From assembly GCA_030704615.1 (NCBI GenBank), contig CM060734.1, positions 5,334,001 through 5,394,000 on the forward strand: a stretch of 60,000 nucleotides of DNA, in the 5' to 3' direction. The translations under genes and the position numbers were made by a program. This document shows, in pieces, positions 10,981 to 22,227 of this stretch. Numbering within the stretch: the first letter of the stretch is position 1; every line of letters starts with the position of its first letter. This DNA comes from Takakia lepidozioides. Lineage: Eukaryota > Streptophyta > Takakiopsida > Takakiales > Takakiaceae. Below the pieces are notes generated by a model that was not told where the DNA came from, made no database searches, and worked only from the letters and a program-made list of their open reading frames with translations.

Positions 10981-11560
10981 TCACGGACGATCTTGGTCGT
11001 TTAAATGGTCTTTCTGGGTCTTTTCTTGCTCATAACAATCAATTAGAGCAGTGAGCTGTGAGAGGTAAGGGCAGAACCTGGTGTAGTGATCTTCGGATTT
11101 GCAAACCATGCATGCCACCACCGACAACTTGGCTTCATACTTAGGGCCAGTGTTAGTCTTACCCTTGTAGCTGGCCCTAGTAGAGCTATTGGGCTTCCAG
11201 TTAACCTCTGCCTTGAAGGCTTGGAGCTGATCCTGGATTTCGTCACGGAAGGAGGACAATTCATGCACAAGGGAAGGTACCAACTCTTATGCAAGACCTT
11301 TCACCCCAAGGTTCCCATCAGTAATCATAACATCTGTCCTTTCACTGGCCGGGTGAGTGTGTTTGATAGTGGCAGGCTTGGCCAACCCAACCTTGGCAGC
11401 TTTTAGACGAAGACGTTCTTCTATTAACTCCACCATTTCATCCTCAGTAGTGTAAGTCGGTGGGGCAAAAACGGTGTGCTTTGAAGCACACCATTTCTGC
11501 AATGTCTTGAATGCCTTTGAAGATGGTGGATTCTTTGTCATCTTGTTTGCAATATGCAGC
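10981..11560 (-). pseudogene. Gag-like zinc-knuckle protein, broken by stops
   Basis: One minus-strand frame runs from about 11560 to 10981 and is interrupted by a TAA at 11287-11289. Upstream of the stop it reads AFKTLQKWCASKHTVFAPPT and TEDEMVELIEERLRLKAAK. Downstream it reads LVHELSSFRDEIQDQLQAFK and ends with a CCHC zinc knuckle, CMVCKSEDHYTRFC. A helical region followed by a knuckle is typical of retroelement Gag proteins. It resembles neither the gag of the methyltransferase elements nor anything in the right-edge gypsy. No pol was found beside it. Confidence 0.5.
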
Positions 11561-11889
11561 TCAGTTGTCAGTTTACAGTCCTACATATTCATTAAAGCCA
11601 TGGGCTCTTCTTTCATAATGGGGTCTAATTTCATCATACTGTACATGCATATTCCCATGGATATAGGTCCAATGGGAATAGGTACCCTTTCTTCAACCGT
11701 CCGTCCTCTGGCATTTGCTAACGTGGCATCCGCTCACGCTGACATGGCATGAGCGCGGGCTCACGCCACATCACAATTCGTCAGCCTACACTCACGCCAC
11801 GTCAGCCCCGCGTAAGCGTCGCCGTAGCGTCGCTCCTTATGCTTACAAAAACTAACAGCATGTAAACCACTATTACCTCCACCGACAGA

Positions 11890-13180
11890 CTCGTCTTCTC
11901 TCCCCAACTAGATTGCTTCCCTATCCAAGCTAGGCAGAGAAGCAAAGAAAATGGCATATGCCATAACTAAACAAAAAGCTACTGCCAACCATAAGAAATT
12001 TATCTCCTCCTTTGGGCAGCTGCTACATGACCACCCTAAACGAGCCCACAAAGCTATCTCAACATACCTATTGATTGTCTCAAACACAGACTTGGCCACC
12101 TCCTAACCAAACCTGATGATATCAAAAATGAAATCTGGATCCAAGCATCATCCTCTGACACACCAACCGTTGTAAACTGTCTACACCCTACTCAACACCA
12201 TCCTGCCTATCTGTGTAAAGTCAAGCACTACCCATGGCACGATCTTGCTGGTTTTTCCCTTGAGAAATGAGGCTCTCCCACCGACCGTATCCAGGACTTC
12301 TTTACTAAAGATCTTTATGACTCCTGCCTAAAAGCCCTCTCCAAATCAAAAGCCCCAGGTCCTGACCTCATCCCTAATGCCATACTACAAGCACTTGACC
12401 CCCAACTTTACATCCTTATATTCAAATTCTTCCAATTGTGCTACCAACTCCATCGCATCCCCCCCTCATGGAAGCATAGCCGCACCATCCTGCTATTTAG
12501 AAAATGTGACCCCACTGACCTCAGTAATTACAGACCCATCGCCCTGGCAAATACTATCTATAAACTTTTCACTAGCACATTAACAATAATGCTCTCAAAC
12601 TATGGTGAACAACACCGAACTCTTAGTGACCCTCAAGAAGGTTTCCGCAGCACCCGTAGCAACCGCAGCACTACCCGACAAATACAATATGTATTATCCG
12701 CATTAGAAGACGCCCAACTCACTAAACATGACATCTACCTCCTCTACATCGACTCAAAAATGCCATTGGCTCCTTGGACCATGCATGGCTACTCGCCGTC
12801 ATGTCAGACCTCGGCTACCCTACTAATGCGATACAACTCATTGGCCATATTTACACTAACAGCTCTACTGAATACTCGGGCTCATTTTACGGGTCTACCC
12901 CCTCCACCCCAATACTACGCGGCACTATCCAAGGTGACACATTAAGCCCCTACTTGTAACGAAAATTTCTGCAGCCGCATATGCTGATGATCTTGCCATT
13001 ATCACACATAAACCTCAACATCTCAACCGACAGGTAGACAAATTGTCTTATTTCAATCAATGGTCGGGTATGGAGCTCAGCCTACACAAATGTGCGGTCA
13101 CAACGGCTACCCACCGTAGTAAACTTACGAAATCCACTATCACTTCCGACTGGAAGCTTCACATTCACTACCAAAACAAG
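11890..13180 (+). pseudogene. LINE reverse transcriptase fragment
   Basis: Plus-strand frames carry the hallmarks of a non-LTR RT: KSKAPGPDLIPNAILQAL, RTILLFRKCDPTDLSNYRPI and LANTIYKLFT (finger motifs); LYIDSK followed by GSLDHAWLL (motif A with catalytic Asp); ILRGTIQGDTLSPYL (motif B); and AAYADDLAIITH (motif C with the YADD box, near 12972). At least three frameshifts or stops (near 12270, 12760 and 12960) inactivate it. The coding sequence stops abruptly at 13180, where an LTR begins. The next LINE part seems to lie inverted at 16440-16744. Confidence 0.85.
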
Positions 13181-13423
13181 TGTCAAGTTATTTCACCACT
13201 AGTGTGAAACTAGCTAGGAAATAACTAGCTTTTACATATTGACATTTGGGATTGGCCCAAGTGTCAATCCAGGGGTCAAGGCAGATTTAGGCCCTGGAGT
13301 GGTTATCTTCACGGCAAGAGCGGAGGGGAGGATCATCTTTCTCGAGTTGAGCCTCACCGCGCCTAGCTATGGCGCCGTAGTGTGGATTCCCCATGGCGTG
13401 GGGTGCACTTGGCTTGACTTGTA
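13181..13423 (+). repeat. LTR of a gypsy element, plus orientation
   Basis: The sequence from tgtcaagttatttcaccact at 13181 to ggcttgacttgta at 13423 is an inverted near-copy (around 93% by eye) of 16756-16993, the 3' LTR of gypsy copy 1. It starts with TG as LTRs do and interrupts the LINE reading frame at 13180. Where it ends is uncertain, because the match stops at 13423 without a clear CA terminus. Confidence 0.7.
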
Positions 13424-15984
13424 TTTGAGTGATGAGATTATATATGCATGAGTTTATGCTTCAGATTTGTGAGCTCGCATGAGCTTGTGCTTGTATTCTT
13501 CTTCTTTATCACTCGAGAAAGATCAGCTCGTATCTGTGAGTGTCAAATACGAGTTAGTTGTAGCACTTGTGGTTTTTGCTTGAGGATGAGAGAAACCAGG
13601 TTGTTATGCAAGGGGCACCGTGGAGCCCTTGGTTGTTAGAAGTGGAGGCGATGTGGGTTACGAGGTGGTAGACCTTGGCATTCGATCTTCAGCTTCAGAT
13701 ATAAAAACACCATGTTGTAGGTAATTCCATAGCACCTTGATGGTTTCAGATTGTGTACGTGCATGAGCAAGCACGATTGGGAAGCGGACCAGTCAAGAGC
13801 AGGTTATATGGCTTTGGTGGCAAAGCTGAGAACTGGACTTGGGAATGCGAGCTTCATTGTGTGAATGATTGCAAGACCAAGCGAAAGGGCTGATTTGGCT
13901 TGGGGCAAATCAGTGCACTTTGTGGTTAAGTTAGCTACAACAGAACCATATGCGGCAGATTGTATTTTTGTTCCAATCATGGAAGGTACGGACTCATGAG
14001 TTTGTGTATTGTATGGGACGATTTTGAGGTATTGTCTTAATACAATATCACATGGTCTTCATTATGTTTATTTCTTTCGTGCTGATGGGATGAGTAGTAT
14101 GCTCCATGAAGTTTCAATCACATCCACAATGAGATGATCAGTGGCAGTGTGCAAGGGATTGTGTGACATGCAATGGCATAGTAAGGCCATAATAGCATCT
14201 GTTTTGTTATTCGGAGTCAAGAGAAATAGTATTGCACATGTATGAACTACAAGTTGCAGCCCCCAAGTCATTGCAATCACTACGAGTGCCTGCTTCCCAA
14301 ACCATAGTCGATCTATATGACTAGCAAAGTAGTGTATTTCAAACCTCCAGTTGCATCTGTCACTTCAACAGAAACCACTGCAAGTGGTTTCCCTAGTTGT
14401 CGACTCCACTTGCTAGTCGTGAAGGCAACCAACAGACAACTCACCGCGGCACATGGTGTAGTCTCAGGCTTGCTCGTGTCCTGCCTCCAAGAGAAACCGT
14501 GGAGTACCGAGACATAGCCACGTGGCTGTATGCCGGCGTGCAGGACCATGGGGAAGTCGCACCCCCCCGGTCAAAGTCACTGGGTCGAGGTCCAAGATTA
14601 AGTCAACGCCCCGCACGGCGACGCCACGTGGCCACACCTTAAAAATTGCCCCGCAGTCGGTGGAAAGGCTGACTGGAATGACTCCGACCACGTAATGAAC
14701 GAAGCGACTGGGCTGTCCGAATGGTCTTGGCCTTTCGGACTCGTAGTCGCCCAGTCGTTTTCTGACTGAAACGACTGGGTTTCCAATCGTTTCTTGAGTC
14801 ATTATTTCGGCGATTCCTACTAGTGTGGGCTCGCGCGGCTGGGCTCACGCCGTAGCTACGCTCTACCAGGAAGATTCCGACTCATTTCAACGAGTTCCAC
14901 GAAGAAGGTGTTAAGGTGGATATGAGTTATGCCAAGGCAAACCAATAGCTAGACATTGCAAACAATGCAGATCATGAACGCCCCACAAAAGGGTATTGGT
15001 GGGAACAAAAATGTTACCTTGTAGTGTCTGGGACATGACTTCATTGCTCAATTGTCCTTTGCTTCCCTCACAGTTGTGAATACACTTGGATGGGACAAGA
15101 TTGATATTGGCACTGGAAAACAACTTTCAAGCTCCAATTTATGAAAATCAATTCATCTTGAGAATTGTAACATGCTTAGAAAACTGTACATCTGAATGCA
15201 TCTGGCTACATTATGTCAGACTACCTAGGTCCCCAATATAGAAGCTAGGGCATTCTACTTGATTTGAACAACAAATATCTGATGTTATGAATTTGGTTTT
15301 CCAAAAAATTACATCTTCCACAACTCCTACCCTCTAACCAAGTTATTACTGGGATTGAACATTCACCAACCCCTCTGCCACAGGTACCGACAATGAACAT
15401 GTGGCAACTTGCTCCTTCATGTGTATGAATTCGCCAATTCGGGTTGATTTCCAGTAGAAACTGACAGATCTAGTAGGAACTATTTTCCCACTTCTTTTTA
15501 TTGCAAATGTCCACCATTCGCTTAACTGGTTAGTTGGTGACCACCTTTGCAGCAAGGCTGACTACGTAGGATAAAACTCCAGCACATGCTTTGTACCCAG
15601 AACAAGAGGCCACTCTAACTGCAGGGCTCTAGCTTGAAGCTTTGCTGAGAAATTTCAGCTACAATTCTTCCACATCAAGCTAACGTATGAGGCTTCATTT
15701 ATTCCCCTCAGTAGCATCAATATATAATAGATCAAATGCAGAATGACAAAATTTTCCAAGCCTAAAACATGGAAGTAATCCAAGGCAGATCTTCATAGAC
15801 CCCAACATCCAATTTGGACTCATTCATCTTTCCATACAACTGGTCCTCTTCTACTGGTCTCCACTGCCCTGCAATCGGCTTGAAGCCATTCGAAACCAAT
15901 CCCACCGCACCACTGTATTGAAAATGAAGAGGAGCGTTCAAGTGTATAGCCCACACTTTCTTGAAAATTTCAGCCAAGGGCAAA
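13424..15984. other. Mostly unassigned DNA with a few exon-like ORFs
   Basis: No domain was recognised. Three minus-strand stretches have protein-like composition: 15983-15762 (HLNAPLHFQYSGAVGLVSNG, GQWRPVEEDQLYGKM), 15555-15346 (NQLSEWWTFAIKRSGKIVPT, SVSFYWKSTRIGEFIHMKEQ) and 15123-14911 (GSKGQLSNEVMSQTLQGNIF). They could be exons of a broken gene carried between the inverted LTRs. Near 14700-14780 there are partial repeats of a cgactggg/cccagtcg motif in both orientations. Confidence 0.4.
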
Positions 15985-16438
15985 TCTTACAAGCAATGTA
16001 GCCTGGGAGAAGCTTGTGAGGGCAACCCAAGAAAGAAAGGCATGTTCCCCACGGATGCTAGGTGTATTGTATGGGCTGCCATGGCTACCCCTTCTCGGAT
16101 GTTCCCAATCCAAGATTGCCCTCATCTTTCTATCGTCCATTTTTATCCCATCCTGCGTAATCACATGCCCTAGGAACTACACTTTTGTAACCCCAAATTC
16201 GCACTTCAAAGCTTTGGCATATCTAGAGCTTCCATTCCCGCAACTTTTGGAACACCCTTTTGAGGTGCTCCAGTTGGTTTTCTTTTGTCTTCGAACAGAC
16301 CAAGATGTCATCGACGTACTATCATGAAGTCATCTAGCCACTCTTAAAAGAGGCTGTGCAGCAGAGTGCTGAAAGTTGACGGCGCATGGGTGAGCCCAAA
16401 CGGCATCACCAATAACTCATAGGAGCCATACCTTATCA
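15985..16438 (-). pseudogene. Ty3/gypsy reverse transcriptase fragment
   Basis: The minus strand, read across small frameshifts, contains YGSYELLVMPFGLTHAPSTF (palm motif), a YVDDILVCSKTKENQLEHLK catalytic box, KRVFQKLREW, and then GHVITQDGIKMDDRKMRAIL followed by DW. These are classic Ty3/gypsy RT signatures. The fragment begins exactly where a LINE fragment ends (about 16439) and stops near 16070-15985 in unrelated sequence, so it is a chimeric relic. It differs from the RT of the methyltransferase elements, whose corresponding box reads CYIDGIIVFS. Confidence 0.75.
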
Positions 16439-16439
16439 T

Positions 16440-16744
16440 GCACGTTGTTTTCTCCTCATCTGGATGATGTTTTTGTCAAGTTGTTTGATGTCTGGAAGGG
16501 GGAAGGGAGAAGGGAGCAGCATAGAAGAATATTGGACTTGTGGTTTAAATACTGATTGAATGATAGATAACTTGGGGCGAATGGATACGGGGGATTTGAG
16601 GAGAGCAAAGCTTTTATTAGCTAATTTGGAGAGTATTGTATCTTTCTGTATTTGCCAAGTGAGAGAGGGGACCAGTTGGATACCCAGGTATGTGTAGGGC
16701 TCATCCGGGCCTTTTAAGAAAGGGAAGGCTTGTGTCGTGCGCAT
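16440..16744 (-). pseudogene. LINE RT C-terminal fragment
   Basis: The minus strand encodes GPDEPYTYLGIQLVPSLTWQ, then ILSKLANKSFALLKSPVSIR and YSSMLLPSPFPLPDIKQLDK. This is the post-catalytic region of a LINE RT (the YTYLGIQL motif). It plausibly continues the LINE whose N-terminal RT part is at 11890-13180 in the opposite orientation. Both pieces stop at LTR sequence. Confidence 0.7.
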
Positions 16745-16755
16745 ACATATCGCTA

Positions 16756-16993
16756 CAAGTCAAGCCAAGTGCACCCCACGCCATGGGGAATCCACACTAC
16801 GGCGCCATAGCTAGGCGCGGTGAGGCTCAACTCGAGAAAGATGAGCCTCTCGCGCTTGCCGTGTGAAGAAACCACTCCAGGCCTAAATCTGCCTTGACCC
16901 CTTGGATTGACACTTGGGCCAATCCCAAATGTCAATATGTGAAAGCTAGCTATTTCCTAGCTAGTTTCACACTAGTGGTGAAATAACTTGACA
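16756..16993 (-). repeat. 3' LTR of copy 1
   Basis: Read on the minus strand it begins tgtcaagttatttcacc at 16993 and runs to ggcttgacttg near 16756. A 25-bp sequence, tgtcgtgcgcatacatatcg plus ctaca, is present immediately outside it (16733-16757) and immediately inside it (16996-17020). The LTR matches 13181-13423 in inverted orientation. Between it and the coding region is about 400 bp of ctag-rich 3' leader. Confidence 0.75.
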
Positions 16994-17422
16994 GCTGTCG
17001 TGCGCATACATATCGCTACACAACTACATCGTTGTCCAAAACCACACAACACATGTGCACACCACACACTAGTATACCACTAGTCCACCACTAGTCCAAC
17101 CACTAGGCTGCCACTAGTCAGTCGCTAGGCTAACCACTAGGCAGTCACTAGTCCACCACAATCGCCCCCCTAGCTGGTGCTTAGGTCCCTCTAAGTCCAG
17201 ATAGCCACAAGATATGATAGTGATCGTAGCCTCACTAAGTCCTCCACCATTGTCCCTACTACACTCAAACTCGATAGATCAAGAGGCCGGGTACAAGAGT
17301 TGCCCCATCGTTAGTCGCCGTCTCTACAACCTGTGAACTTGAACCTGAGATCTCGTGTATTGACTCCTATGAGCTTTGGCCTCCTATGTCTTGTTAGCTG
17401 CCTCTAGTCATGTCCATTGCCA

Positions 17423-17653
17423 CTATCCCAAGCAGTGTGGACACAACCAATCTCTATCAGGAACCTTCTCAAGAGGTGGTGTCAAACATCCCATGTGCCA
17501 ACCTCTTGAGCATCGATCACACACCAGCATGGTGGCTGTCCCTTTGGAAGACCCACAGAGCATGCACCTTAGACCTGCAGGCACCACTTGCCAAGTTTGG
17601 GTCGACTCTGCCATCGACATTGGGAAGGTGACATGGCGCACAATTACGCACAT
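17423..17653 (-). pseudogene. PHD finger at the integrase C terminus (copy 1)
   Basis: The minus strand encodes RCMLCGSSKGTATMLVCDRC, then [20 protein letters not shown] and WLCPHC. The spacing C-x2-C-x11-C-x2-C-x4-H-x2-C-x14-C-x2-C with Trp before the last pair is a complete C4HC3 PHD finger, a zinc fold that usually binds histone H3 tails. It directly follows the integrase C-terminal region. Its ligands are all present, unlike copy 2. Expression would be blocked by damage upstream. Confidence 0.85.
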
Positions 17654-18748
17654 GGTCCTTCCAAGTCATGCCATCCCGACCCTCCAAGATCAGGACCCCT
17701 GAGGGCACAACCTCTCGAACCCTCAGAATAACACGCCTTGCAGTAACATCCAGGGTCGTAGGAGCAGTTTGCTGCAAATAAACAAGTCACCAGGGCTAAA
17801 CCTCCGAACCCCAGGATGATATCCTCCACCACGTATAGTGGCATACCTCAACGTATCACGGCGTTGTGCAATGGCAAGGTTCTCAAAAGCCATGGGCATG
17901 ACTTTCTTGAATAACTCTACACGCTGATCACATGCACGTACCCACACGTCCGGATCGTCAAGGTTAAGGACTTGAGCAGTGTCCCTAAGAATGGCTGCAG
18001 GCAAATCGGCTCTTGGCCAAAGAGAAGGAAATATGGTGAGAAGGAGGCAAGTGATGCTTGTTGGTTGAACCTGTAGCCCATGGCTAACCAAGGAACCTGA
18101 AGATCCCAATCTCCTAGGTGTCCCTTCTGCAAGCCATACTTGTGCAAACCCCTCTTCACCGTTTGAACATCTCTGCAAGCCATCGGCCTCAGGTTGATCC
18201 GAGAAAGTGGTGTGTGGTGGTCTATCAAGGCTTATCACACAAAGCCTGAAACTCCCCCAAGAAACTCTCTCCCTTGGTCCGTGAGTACCTTAGCGGAAGC
18301 ACCGAATCGGCTAAGCACACGATCCAACTCAATCCACTTGGAGAAGTGCTCCACCATCACCAAACAAGATCTGTGGTGGCGAATAGTCAGTGGCAACGGT
18401 CCTGCGAAGTCAAGATCCACCTGTAGCCCAATCCCATGATTGTAAAGGATGCAACTGTGGTGTAGGGGTATTGAATGAAGCACACACCCTGTCACACACC
18501 ATGCACCTAGCCACGAACCGTTGCACCTCTGTGTGCATACTACGCCACCAATACTGCCCCTGCAGTAGATTGTGAGTGCGTCGCACTCCAAAATGCCCCA
18601 ACTCCTCATGGGCATGCCGCACTAACCGTGCACGCTGTGTTGGGTGAGGCACAATCCTCACCCGAAATCCTTCACACTCGGAGCAGGTGTATCCCCTCCA
18701 CTTGAACCTCTTGGTCGTTGCAGGATCCGAACCCTCCCTTGAAGTCAC
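17654..18748 (-). pseudogene. Integrase (copy 1), frameshifted
   Basis: The minus strand carries the HHCC zinc-binding domain (RHAHEELGHFGVRRTHNLLQ, then CMVC, 18748-18410), parts of the DDE core ([24 protein letters not shown]), and the C-terminal part ([45 protein letters not shown]). Several frameshifts split the gene, and the core segment between the first and second catalytic Asp is shortened relative to copy 2. The C-terminal part leads into the PHD finger. Confidence 0.8.
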
Positions 18749-20300
18749 AGTGGTGTCGTGTCTCGTGCGGAGTTAGTCCAATACAGCCGAATCATCATGT
18801 ATATCTCTGGCACCACCTGGCTATCACTAGCCTCAGGGTCCTTAGACACTCCGTCTACAGTCATCCTTGTTGTAGGTCCAACCTGACCTCCCGATGCCAA
18901 GATACACAAAAATGTAGATGCGTGCCATCCCGGCACCATCTCCTCGTCAGTCTCACCATGCCACCGAGCTCCAGTATCATCCTGCTGGCTCGTGCATGGA
19001 TTGCGACTCAATCCATCCACATCCGATTGCCACCAACCCGGTCGATTGACACCAACCTGAAAGTTATACTCCTGGAGTATGAGTGCCCACCGTGCAAGCT
19101 TCCCCGTAAGCTTGTCTGACTCCATCAACCACTGAGTGGCTGGTGATCAGTGACAAGGGTGAAGAGATCGCCGTATAGATAGCACCTGAAGTGTACACGG
19201 CCCACACTGCAGCTAAGCACTCTCCCTCATATGAGCTATACTTAGCCTCTGCAGCGTGTTTTGAGCGGCTAGCAATAAGCTACTACGAACTCTCTTCCCT
19301 CATCATCCACCGTGTGAGCACCGCTCCAAGCCCCAGCAGCTCCAATCCGTATGCAGTGAAAGGGGACGTCCTCGGATAGGTCGTCTCAGGATAGGGCCGA
19401 TGTCAACCTCGCTTGAGCTCTTGAAAAGCTCGTTCTTGCTCAACTTCCCACTGCCAATCCTGGTCCACCTTGGTCAGCTGGTTAGAGCCTTTGCAATGGC
19501 ACTAAATCCCTTGACAAACCGTCTATAATAGTTTGTCAACCCCATGAAGCTCGAACTTGGCTCACATCCATGGGGCGTGGAATTTGTGCAATGGCCTTAA
19601 CATTAGTCTGTTGTACCCCCAATCCTCCAGGATATATCATGTGATCCAGATACTCAAATCTGGTTGTGGAAAAAACTTGCAATTCCCCGGAATGCAACTT
19701 CAATCCGTGCGCTCTCAAGTGCTACAATACAACCTGAAGGTGTCTCTTGTGATCCTCCCCCCGTAGCACTAAAGATGATGATTGATCATTATGTAGCACC
19801 GAGCAAAGTCCATCCCCACTAGAATCCTATCCATGACTCTTTGAAACTCTGCAGGCGGCGCGTTCTTATAATGGTAAGAACCGCCACTGATATAGGCAAT
19901 CCTTGACATGCTCATTGATCCCCTAGATGTCGTCTTCTGCTTGTCTGCCTCATTGATCAGCAACTGGTGATCTCCGGATCGTAAATCCAAAGTGCTAAAG
20001 ACCTTAGCATGCCCGATGGCATCAAAGATCTCCTCTGGTGTTGGCATGGCATACTTATCGGACTGGTCTGACTATTTACAGGCCGGTAATCACCGCACTA
20101 CGTCTCTCCGTCCAATTGCCATAGACATCTTCGTGGCTGGCCTCACTGTGCGTGAAGCATACTCTCCACCAGAGAGCTCTACCAAACCTGCCCTCCCAGA
20201 GATCTTGAGTCCTCATCTGAATCAAAGACCTCTCCATGTCACTATATCTATAGGGTCTCTGAAAAGATTGGGTGTCAGTGCTAATCAATATGGATCTCTT
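18745..20300 (-). pseudogene. RT and RNase H (copy 1), heavily damaged
   Basis: RT pieces include MPTPEEIFDAIGHAKVFSTL followed by DLRSG (20047-19769) and EYLDHMIYPGGLGVQQTNVK (19718-19536). RNase H and its tail include LTGKLARWALILQEYNFQV and DGLSRNPC (19128-18745). The catalytic YIDD region is destroyed: after RCYI the frame reads into non-conserved residues and a stop. The order and sequence match copy 2 (25863-27400). Confidence 0.8.
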
Positions 20301-20784
20301 GACCCTTCAGTGCTCCCAAGTCCTTCAAACTGAAGGGGCAAAAAGCAATCCTATAAGCTTCAGGAAACGCGTATACGTCGTCTCTCTCCTCCGGTGACAA
20401 TGGGTCCAATGCAGTCTCTCAATTGTCCTCCCTAACTGTACCTTAAGTCCAATGAGCTTAGAGGTAGAGGACGCGTCCAGTGGTTGCTATGTTTTGACAA
20501 CCTCTTGAGCAGTACTACCCTACCTGATCAGTCAATGACAAGGCATCATCCTGCCACATCATCTCTCCTCGAGGACTTCCTCAACCCAAGAAGAAAAATC
20601 CCCAACCTCATCCATCACCGCCACCTTGGCTGCCAACTCCCTCTGAACCTCGAGTACCACCACGTGTACCATGGATGCTTGCACCCCGTGGTCCTCTCAT
20701 ACTCGCCTCCACTCACTGCCTGTACCGTCTCGGTAAGCAGAGAGACCATCGAGGGAAGTGTACTCCGAACGAGTTCTGCGTTGC

Positions 20785-21530
20785 TCAGCCATAGCCAAGC
20801 TGATAATCCAGGTCACGCAATTGAGATCCATTGCTTGCCCCCAACACCTGACGATTTGTGATGCCTCGAAAGAGACGGAAACGCCTCATTGCCCGCTCAC
20901 GCGTGTCAGCATTAGGCTCCACTAACTGCTTGCAACTGAGCATCCCCACCGGAGGCCAGGGTCCACTATCCGGAAAAGGCATACGATCTCTGGGAATGTT
21001 GAGCGTGTAGGTATGCTGCCTCATGTGGCTTGACATCCAGCCTGGTTGACCACTGCCAACGGCAAACGGTCATCGTGTCTCACACGCTGAAACTGCCTCC
21101 CTATGTCCAAAATGCTATCCATGTGAGGTGTGTTGGCCGCTGCATCCCATCAAATGCACGCTTGAGCAGTGCGCATGTGGCATCAAGGTAGTCTACCATA
21201 ACCGTGGACGATGAGCCCGTGACCCCACTGTAGCTGCATCTAGCAACACTGCTGACCCAAGCCACGACCGGACTTGATGCACACTGGTCATCACCCTGGC
21301 CCGAGAATCGCCCATCAGTGGCACATTTTCCAAGATGTATGCTGGAGATACAGCTTGATGAAGCTGCAAGTGGCGCAAAACCCGCACCATCTCCCAAAAC
21401 AGACCCGACCTCGAGTCTCACAATCCATTGTCATGCCCGGCTGATGAATGCCCTTGGCAGGGCCAACCTGCCATTACTAGATCAATGGAGCCAACCCACT
21501 CCAAATCCTGCGCCCCTAGCAACGAATTGT
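20785..21530 (-). pseudogene. Cytosine methyltransferase remnant (copy 1)
   Basis: In changing minus-strand frames this region encodes DLVMAGWPCQGHSSAG (motif IV with catalytic Cys, in frame with the protease), YILENVPLMGDSRARVMTSV (motif VI), SRAHRPRLW (motif VIII) and a TRD-to-motif X tail (NRQVLGASNGS region). The N-terminal part with motif I is missing: the protein passes from protease-linked sequence directly to QQYPELLPVSTVRGYQQALP. So the methyltransferase was part of the pol reading frame and was later deleted internally. Confidence 0.8.
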
Positions 21531-22227
21531 CTGCTGGCAAGGCCTGCTGATATCCACGAACTGTAGACACCGGCAACAACTCAGGGTACTGCTGCACCAA
21601 CCACAATGGAGTCTGAGCAACCATGGCAGGCAACTCCGCCATACCATACATGTCATCCTGTTCTCCTGGAGGTGTGTCATCATCTGAATGAGCGTTGCCC
21701 TCTAGCAACTCTTCAGGCCAAGTCACTGCAACTGTGAATGCTGCTAGTGTCGGCATCTTGCCTCGCTGGGCAACCGCAACTCCTCCTATGAACGTCACAG
21801 GGAGCTGCACACGCCGGCCCTCCCCTGACTGCCATCCAGGCCTATAGGAAGCTGACTCCTCCCAAAAATCCAGGGTGAAGCCCATGGGATACAACACTGC
21901 CCCACCAACCAGGACATCGTACAAGACCGCGTCTGTCACAATGGCCTTGGCTCGCATCACCGAGCCATCTGTAGGGTGATCCGGCCGTAGTCTGATAGCC
22001 AACTCACCCCGTGTCATACCCCAAGCTTGCTCCAATCCTCCCAAAGACATCTGTATCCGGAAAGGACAAGGCTCCATATCCGCCTCCGTGAGGCCCAAGC
22101 CTGCAATAGCAGCTCTGCCCAGCATCAATGGGTGAGCTCCCAAGTCCAACAAGACCCGCAGTGGCCGGTACCTCTTGCCTGCCGGTCCACTCAAATAGAA
22201 AATGTCATCCTGGTTGTCTAATGACAA
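21531..22227 (-). pseudogene. Aspartic protease (copy 1)
   Basis: The minus-strand frame contains PLRVLLDLGAHPLMLGRAAI, the LLDLGA form of the retroviral-type D-x-G active site, followed by AGLGLTEADMEPCPFRIQMS, a flap-like TRGELAIRL, and YDVLVGGAVLYPMGFTLDFW, which corresponds to the LLG-x-x-W region near the end of gypsy proteases. The frame continues without a stop into methyltransferase sequence (up to 21418). In copy 2 the whole protease is absent. Confidence 0.8.
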
